From IMG/VR virus record IMGVR_UViG_3300001450_000204, positions 1 through 27,650 of that record: a DNA stretch of 27,650 bases, one strand, 5' to 3'. This DNA is from a virus. Position numbers and translations under genes: made by a program. Shown here in pieces: positions 24,704 to 27,650 of the stretch (within the stretch, counting starts at the first letter, position 1; the number at the start of each line of letters is the position of its first letter). Under the pieces are notes generated by a model, which ran no database searches, was not told the DNA's origin, and saw only the letters and a list, made by a program, of their open reading frames with translations.

Positions 24704-24740
24704 CGTATGATGGTATGGTGTCTCAGGAATTACTCATACG
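24704..24740 (-). other. Inverted repeat in the leader of the 60-aa gene
   Basis: CGTATGA (24704-24710) and TCATACG (24734-24740) are perfectly complementary with 23 bases between, 43 bases upstream of ATG 24661. Possible operator or leader fold. The rest of 24662-24815 shows no gene. Confidence 0.35.
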
Positions 24741-24814
24741 CCTTTCTTTTATTTCTGTTATATAATTACATTTTACCACAGTCTGTTTCTTTTTAAGCAT
24801 TTAATCTTTTTATA

Positions 24815-24861
24815 TTTAATATTAATTCTTTAGAGGGTTATCCTAAAGATCTAATATTAAA
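24815..24861. other. Long AT-rich stem-loop
   Basis: Two 19-base arms (24815-24833 and 24843-24861) match at 17 positions around a nine-base loop. A GC-containing cap (CTTTAG/CTAAAG) closes the loop. It could be an RNase III-type processing site, a secondary terminator, or a DNA feature of an origin. No T-tract typical of an intrinsic terminator adjoins it. Confidence 0.6.
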
Positions 24862-24915
24862 TGCGTTTATAAAAAGCATATGATTCAAAGATCTTTGTTT
24901 TTTGCCATAAAAATA

Positions 24916-24941
24916 GGAACCACCGATTTCTCAGTGATTCC
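24916..24941 (-). terminator. Intrinsic terminator of the 225-aa gene
   Basis: On the minus strand GGAATCACTGA pairs with TCGGTGGTTCC over 11 pairs (including G-U pairs) around a GAAA loop, followed by TATTTTTAT. It lies about 20 bases after the stop of the 225-aa gene. A standard Rho-independent terminator by shape and position. Confidence 0.85.
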
Positions 24942-24961
24942 CAGTTTTAATAGCAACAGCT

Positions 24962-25639
24962 TTAAACTAACTTATTAAGCTCATTAGTTAGTTGGAAAGC
25001 TAGCTTAAAGTCATCAGCCTTAGTAGCTCTGCTGATTCTATCAGTCAAATCATTTTTAGTTATGACCGACTGAGAATTAACTAGTTCCTTGCCTAATGGT
25101 GTGTCTACCATAAATTTTGAATCATACTTGTTGATACTTGCAAGTAGCTCAGAATTTTCAGCAGTTATATCAGCCATCTTAGCACCATCTTTAGTAAAGC
25201 CAGATGACTTAGGAACATAGGCTACATATTCTATATCAAGTAGCTGTTTATAAACACGACAGAGAGCAGACTTCATTATCTCTCTAGCCTCTACACTATC
25301 CTCAACATTTTTTTGAATGTCGAGATAGACTTGTTTATAATCAGTAGGACCAGTAGAGGCAGGAGCCGATATCTGCTCTTTTAATTTGTCATTCAGAGAA
25401 CCTCTTAGGTAACTATTGGATTGCTTGATTGAATACTCAAGACCAGAAATCATACTAGTTAGTACAGAACCTAACGAAGTCAGACCCTCTTTATGATTAT
25501 CTATCTGCCAAGCTGAAGGCTCATGCGAGAAACTCGCTACAGCCTCAGAGACTTTTTGAACTATTAAAGCGTCTCTATTTTTAATTGAAACTTCTTGGTC
25601 TATAACGTCTTGCGATTTAACACAGTTTTTGTTACTCAT
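24962..25639 (-). CDS. Unrecognised 225-aa protein, self-contained cassette
   Basis: 225 aa, ATG 25639-25637, GGAG upstream. Mostly helical and polar: an N-terminal ENDED-type stretch (SQDVIDQEVSIKNRDALI), a central helix (GLEYSIKQSNSYLRGSLNDK), an Ala/Pro/Ser/Thr linker (SAPASTGPTDY), then VYLDIQKNVEDSVEAREIM and a C-terminal helix ending FQLTNELNKLV. One Cys near position 6 and one at about 128. No signal peptide or catalytic motif. The gene is visibly less AT-rich than its neighbours, lies behind a palindrome (25659-25682), and has its own terminator, which fits a recently gained moron-like gene. Function unknown. Confidence 0.75.
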   Translation of the reverse strand: MSNKNCVKSQDVIDQEVSIKNRDALIVQKVSEAVASFSHEPSAWQIDNHKEGLTSLGSVLTSMISGLEYSIKQSNSYLRGSLNDKLKEQISAPASTGPTDYKQVYLDIQKNVEDSVEAREIMKSALCRVYKQLLDIEYVAYVPKSSGFTKDGAKMADITAENSELLASINKYDSKFMVDTPLGKELVNSQSVITKNDLTDRISRATKADDFKLAFQLTNELNKLV

Positions 25640-25658
25640 AATTATAACTCCATAAAAT

Positions 25659-25682
25659 GTAAAGTGTTAAAGGACACTTTAC
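25659..25682 (-). promoter_or_regulatory. Perfect palindrome before the 225-aa gene
   Basis: GTAAAGTGT (25659-25667) and ACACTTTAC (25674-25682) are fully complementary around a six-base spacer, ending 20 bases before the start codon. It could be a repressor operator or an mRNA hairpin near the ribosome site. There is no T-tract on the minus side, so it is not a typical terminator for the small genes upstream. Confidence 0.6.
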
Positions 25683-25710
25683 TTAACCTTACTACATTCT
25701 AACACACTGC

Positions 25711-25842
25711 TTAGAATTCTAATAAACTTATTAATACTAAAGGTACAAAAGGTAGTATTATTGCGATTCCTATTAAAAGCCATGACCGTCTCTCCAGTCT
25801 ATCTATCATTTCATTATAGGTTTCTAATTTTCTTTTGCACAT
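25711..25842 (-). CDS. Tiny membrane protein
   Basis: 43 aa, ATG 25842-25840, with GGAGG upstream. A charged N-terminal half (MCKRKLETYNEMIDRLERRS) precedes a membrane helix at about residues 22-41 (LLIGIAIILPFVPLVLISLL). It overlaps the stop of the 48-aa gene (TAATG). The N-terminal amphipathic helix plus one TM is a common form for small early phage membrane proteins that modify the host envelope; the exact role is unknown. Confidence 0.6.
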   Translation of the reverse strand: MCKRKLETYNEMIDRLERRSWLLIGIAIILPFVPLVLISLLEF

Positions 25843-25988
25843 TATGCTACCTCCGATTTTTCTTTATTAATTAAATCTTGGAAACTATAATAAATATAGT
25901 CATCATGTGGGCTATCTAAGGGTAAATTTTTTATTCGCTCATCACACATTACATTTAAGCTATCTATTACATGTTGATTAAATAACAT
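25842..25988 (-). CDS. Small hypothetical protein
   Basis: 48 aa from ATG 25988-25986, preceded by AAAGGAGAAAG; a longer frame from 26030 has no ribosome site. The product starts MLFNQHVIDSLNVMCDERIK and ends with an acidic/basic tail. No family. It is between two other tiny genes with overlaps on both sides, so it is in an early minus-strand operon. Confidence 0.55.
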   Translation of the reverse strand: MLFNQHVIDSLNVMCDERIKNLPLDSPHDDYIYYSFQDLINKEKSEVA

Positions 25989-26154
25989 TATCTTTCTCCT
26001 TTTGACAAATTCTGCAATGACACCTTTCATCGATTAGTGTAAATGTTAAACAAGTCTCTCGGTAATAAATGAATATTTTTACGTGTTCGTCATGTTTCAT
26101 TAGTTGTAACATAATGTAATTCCTTTTTAAGTTTTTGAATTTGCCTTTAGCCAT
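25978..26154 (-). CDS. Small Cys-containing early protein, start uncertain
   Basis: 58 aa from ATG 26154-26152 (weak AAGAAG before it), or 44 aa from ATG 26112-26110, which has AAGGA upstream. Both share the frame. The N-terminal extension is basic (MAKGKFKNLKRNYI). The C-terminal part has ERCHCRICQKEK, a Cys/His cluster that could bind zinc. It overlaps the 48-aa gene by 11 bases. It is the most upstream minus-strand gene in this block, next to the noncoding hub. Confidence 0.5.
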   Translation of the reverse strand: MAKGKFKNLKRNYIMLQLMKHDEHVKIFIYYRETCLTFTLIDERCHCRICQKEKDNVI

Positions 26155-26203
26155 CTTCTTTTGTTATATGTATATAGAGATGATTTGGACAGAACAACTT
26201 ACC

Positions 26204-26356
26204 ACAGGGTTCTTTATTTTTGTCACTTACTTCATTACAATGACATAGCCTGAGGAAGGCAGTGGAGTTATGCCTTCAGCAGGCGTATCTAATCATTCGT
26301 TTTTAATGATTCGATGGAATTGTGATAAGCTAATTTACTACAATAAAGAACTCTGT
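26204..26356 (+). other. RNA domain closed by a 15-bp long-range stem
   Basis: 26204-26218 pairs with 26342-26356 at 15 of 15 positions if one G-U is allowed. It encloses hairpin 26249-26260/26272-26283 (10 of 12 pairs, tandem A-G/G-A mismatch) and hairpin 26291-26297/26305-26311 (AATCATT/AATGATT, seven pairs). This nesting is typical of a folded RNA domain rather than of protein-binding DNA. Confidence 0.55.
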
Positions 26357-26359
26357 TCT

Positions 26360-26415
26360 AGGTCAATGGTGCCTTTGCTTTTGATGACCGTCCTTGTCAT
26401 CTAACCATTGCACCT
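26360..26415 (+). other. Bulged two-step stem-loop
   Basis: AGGT-CAATGGT just after 26359 pairs with ACCATTG-C-ACCT ending near 26415, 11 pairs with one bulged base. It encloses an inner stem GATGAC/GTCATC with a seven-base loop. It follows the 153-nt domain directly. The whole unit looks superficially tRNA-like in size but has no T-arm or CCA-type acceptor. Confidence 0.5.
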
Positions 26416-26504
26416 AAATCCTCTGGTCCAAAGCGTGTCTATATATATATAACCTACCACTTAACGCCATGATTTAGAGGAGTCATGACTTGAGTTCTGT
26501 AGAG

Positions 26505-26537
26505 TAGCAGGTTCCCATAGCTTTTAATGGGAAGCTA
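26505..26537 (+). repeat. RNA hairpin repeat, copy 1 (TAGC-AGG-TTCC type)
   Basis: TAGC (26505-26508), bulge AGG, TTCCCAT (26512-26518), eight-base loop, ATGGGAA (26527-26533), GCTA (26534-26537). All 11 pairs are perfect. Copy 2 at 26633-26661 keeps the outer stem, the AGG bulge and the TTCC start but changes the upper stem with compensation. Confidence 0.65.
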
Positions 26538-26549
26538 CGACAACGAGAC

Positions 26550-26603
26550 AAGCTATGAAGGTTTCCTGACATGGGTTTAGACAGGGAACCGATTTAATAG
26601 CTT
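26550..26603 (+). other. Nested stem between the two hairpin repeats
   Basis: Outer AAGCTAT (26550-26556) pairs with ATAGCTT (26597-26603), inner GGTTTCCTG (26560-26568) pairs with CAGGGAACC (26582-26590) with one U-G. The outer stem uses the same AGCTA word as the flanking repeats, so alternative pairings among the three are possible. Confidence 0.6.
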
Positions 26604-26632
26604 GGTAACATTATGAAATGCATAGTTCCGAA

Positions 26633-26661
26633 TAGCAGGTTCCAAGCTTGCTTGGAAGCTA
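26633..26661 (+). repeat. RNA hairpin repeat, copy 2
   Basis: TAGC (26633-26636), bulge AGG (26637-26639), TTCCAAG (26640-26646), four-base loop CTTG, CTTGGAA (26651-26657), GCTA (26658-26661). The upper stem differs from copy 1 yet stays fully paired, which is the pattern of a conserved fold rather than a conserved sequence. Confidence 0.65.
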
Positions 26662-26802
26662 TGAGAGATTACTACATACTTAACATGGAGTGCTCGTGGA
26701 CAGAATCAGTTGTGATTAGCGTAGTCATTTCCGAAACTCGTAGCACATGGTCTATCGTGTGTAGGAGTTGTCGTGTAAATGATACAGCTTCCCTCTAAAC
26801 GT

Positions 26803-26844
26803 ATATGGAGTGTCTACCATGTGTTGTATTTGGTAGACCCATAT
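26803..26844 (+). other. 14-bp hairpin with three-base bulge
   Basis: ATATGG (26803-26808) pairs with CCATAT (26839-26844), then a bulge AGT (26809-26811), then GTCTACCA (26812-26819) pairs with TGGTAGAC (26831-26838), loop of 11. As in the TAGC-AGG repeats, the bulge is three bases on the 5' side. Confidence 0.6.
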
Positions 26845-27027
26845 TCACAGTGTATCTTCCACACCGTATGGTTGTAATCTAAGGGTGTGTCAGGTGTCCA
26901 CCCTAATGGACTTCTATCTTCGGCTGTAGCAATTGCACATGTTTCATCGTCAATTGTACAAAGCCTCATGTACTTGTTAGAATCTGTTAGGTAAGGACGA
27001 CATACGAATTAATCTTTCAGATTGTAG

Positions 27028-27049
27028 CCAAAAGGATGTACACTTTTGG
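27028..27049 (+). other. Hairpin at the 3' border of the structured region
   Basis: CCAAAAG (27028-27034) pairs with CTTTTGG (27043-27049), eight-base loop. Followed by TGCATTAATC, not a T-tract, so a weak case for a terminator. Sequence becomes AT-rich after it, marking the edge of the candidate RNA. Confidence 0.45.
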
Positions 27050-27199
27050 TGCATTAATCACAGCTAGAAATATAATTAGAACAAAGGTTTAGTTCTTTAA
27101 TGGTATAGGTAGTATACTCCATCTTTTGGGATATAATTAGTTACTAGTAGTACCACATCATAGTTTTTCTTTTAGCTATTTTAGCTCTAATATACTCTT

Positions 27200-27227
27200 A
27201 TAATAGTAAGGGGGGGTTGCTTTTGAA
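27200..27227 (-). promoter_or_regulatory. Possible minus-strand promoter in the hub
   Basis: TTCAAA (27227-27222), 16-base spacer holding a C7 run, TATTAT (27205-27200). It matches sigma70 boxes only partly. If used, it would transcribe the minus strand through the structured region towards the early genes at 26154. No better minus promoter was seen between 26155 and 27299. Confidence 0.3.
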
Positions 27228-27299
27228 CTTGTACTGTGTTATTAATAGATACTACATAATTATATTAGAGGGAAAATAGGGATTAGTACACAATATCAC

Positions 27300-27328
27300 T
27301 TGACTTTTACCAAAAAGTATGATATAAT
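27300..27328 (+). promoter_or_regulatory. Strong sigma70-type promoter for the plus-strand module
   Basis: TTGACT (27300-27305), 17-base spacer, TATAAT (27323-27328), then ATTAGTATAG. Optimal spacing and a perfect -10. Expected start near 27335, giving a leader of about 165 nt before ATG 27500. Same type as the three minus-strand promoters. Confidence 0.88.
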
Positions 27329-27351
27329 ATTAGTATAGATGTAGATAATAA

Positions 27352-27462
27352 GCTTTGAGTCTAGAATGATTCTACATAAAGTAGGTTCAAAGCGTGTGAA
27401 GTTACTTTCTCTAGGGTTCAAGTAACTTCCCTTAGTAATTAAGGTCTCCATAATGTGGAGAC
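27352..27462 (+). promoter_or_regulatory. Leader with three consecutive hairpins
   Basis: GCTTTGA/TCAAAGC (27352-27358 with 27387-27393), GAAGTTACTT/AAGTAACTTC (27398-27407 with 27420-27429, ten perfect pairs), and GTCTCCA/TGGAGAC (27444-27450 with 27456-27462). None is followed by a T-run, so they are not terminators. They begin about 17 bases after the expected transcript start. Possible roles: RNase processing, mRNA protection, or a put-type antitermination RNA as in phage HK022. Confidence 0.65.
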
Positions 27463-27499
27463 ATTAGTAAAGAATAAGAAATTCCTCTTTGGAGATAAA

Positions 27500-27650
27500 A
27501 TGGGTAGAAGAAGTATAGAAAAAACAAATGAAATAAGACAAGCTGCTGGATTACCTTTAAAAAAGAGGAAACTACCAAAACACTACAAGAAGAAAAGTGA
27601 TGCTATTCTACCAGTATCCAAAAAGAAAAGACATCAAGAAATATTAGCTG
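27500..27650 (+). CDS. Basic hypothetical protein, 5' part only
   Basis: ATG 27500 with TTGGAG at 27489-27494; 50 codons to the window edge without a stop. Begins MGRRSIEKTNEIRQAAGLPL and continues KKRKLPKHYKKKSD, very Lys/Arg-rich. First gene of the plus-strand module driven from 27300. The basic N terminus and position would suit a DNA-binding protein, but I do not recognise the family and the rest is missing. Confidence 0.75.
   Translation, partial: MGRRSIEKTNEIRQAAGLPLKKRKLPKHYKKKSDAILPVSKKKRHQEILA

Larger units (their letters stand above)
26204..27049 (+). ncRNA. Candidate large structured noncoding RNA (about 850 nt)
   Basis: The 1.1 kb from 26155 to 27299 has no credible gene. Within it, 26204-27049 is richer in GC than the rest (26521-26580 has 26 of 60 G/C, against 16 of 60 at 27121-27180) and contains at least ten stems, many perfect, several nested. 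Where stems are imperfect, plus-strand RNA forms G-U pairs while the minus strand would have A-C mismatches (stems 26204/26342 and 26560/26582), so I favour the plus strand. Known large phage and marine RNAs of this size class include GOLLD and ROOL; IMES RNAs are abundant marine RNAs. I cannot tell whether this belongs to any of them. The ends are approximate and expression is unproved. Confidence 0.6.

Noticed and set aside
26360-26415. tRNA-like or tmRNA-like gene
   Set aside because: The size and a TGGTTAGA word on the minus strand suggested a tRNA D-arm, but there is no T-arm GTTC consensus, no seven-base acceptor stem and no anticodon arm in the right place.
26613-26798. A 61-codon plus-strand open frame in the noncoding hub
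   Set aside because: No ribosome binding site before the ATG, composition unlike phage genes (many Cys, Ser, Arg), and it runs through hairpin 26633-26661 of the structured region. Most likely chance.
27210-27216. G7 run as part of a G-quadruplex
   Set aside because: A single run of seven G without further G-tracts nearby cannot form an intramolecular quadruplex; at most it is a phase-variable or error-prone homopolymer.
1-27650. CRISPR array, insertion sequence or integrase/attachment site
   Set aside because: No regularly spaced direct repeats, transposase or recombinase motifs were found on either strand.

Overview
The window is part of an AT-rich bacteriophage genome. Gene content suggests a lytic, short-tailed phage (podovirus) of the broad T7-like kind: a family-A DNA polymerase, T7-type endonuclease I and 5'-3' exonuclease, separate primase and helicase genes, an OB-fold single-strand binding protein, and three large consecutive proteins in the place of T7 internal virion (ejection) proteins. 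A monomeric B12-dependent ribonucleotide reductase, a DUF3310 protein and the style of the tail genes recall marine podoviruses such as those of SAR11 or other alphaproteobacteria. That host guess is inference. No phage RNA polymerase, integrase, terminase, portal or capsid gene lies in the window, and no tRNA gene or CRISPR array was found.

Layout. (1) 3-11667, plus strand: the end of a late module. It starts with small membrane proteins (one holin-like), then tiny very basic proteins with overlapping starts, then a connector/tail tubular-like protein, a large beta-rich tail protein, a tail-fibre-like protein, a small unknown, and three internal-virion-like proteins of 330, 327 and 1390 aa. 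(2) A hairpin at 11672-11694 lies where the plus and minus modules converge. (3) 11728-24661, minus strand: nucleotide and DNA metabolism. In transcription order (right to left) this is small genes, an amidoligase plus a class II glutamine amidotransferase, small genes, primase, helicase, a DNA polymerase split into two genes, SSB, exonuclease, endonuclease I, metallophosphoesterase, DUF3310, ribonucleotide reductase, tiny ORFs. (4) 24662-26154, minus strand: structured intergenic DNA, an unrecognised 225-aa gene with its own palindrome and terminator, and three very small genes. (5) 26155-27299: about 1.1 kb without a credible gene, clearly richer in GC than its surroundings from about 26200 to 27050 and full of perfect or near-perfect stems. 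This is the best candidate for a novel element: a large structured noncoding RNA. (6) 27300-27650, plus strand: a strong sigma70-type promoter, a leader with three hairpins, and the start of a plus-strand gene.

If the genome is circular or circularly permuted, the promoter at 27300 probably drives the head genes that run off the right end and rejoin the tail genes at position 1. The region 26155-27300 would then be a bidirectional control hub between replication (minus) and virion (plus) modules. Four promoters (27300 plus; 21771, 17421 and 14541 minus) share TTGACT, an exact 17-base spacer, TATAAT or TATACT, and a similar AT-rich tract after the -10 box. This suggests middle and late transcription by host-type sigma70 polymerase. 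Genes inside modules are tightly coupled (ATGA, TAATG and longer overlaps).
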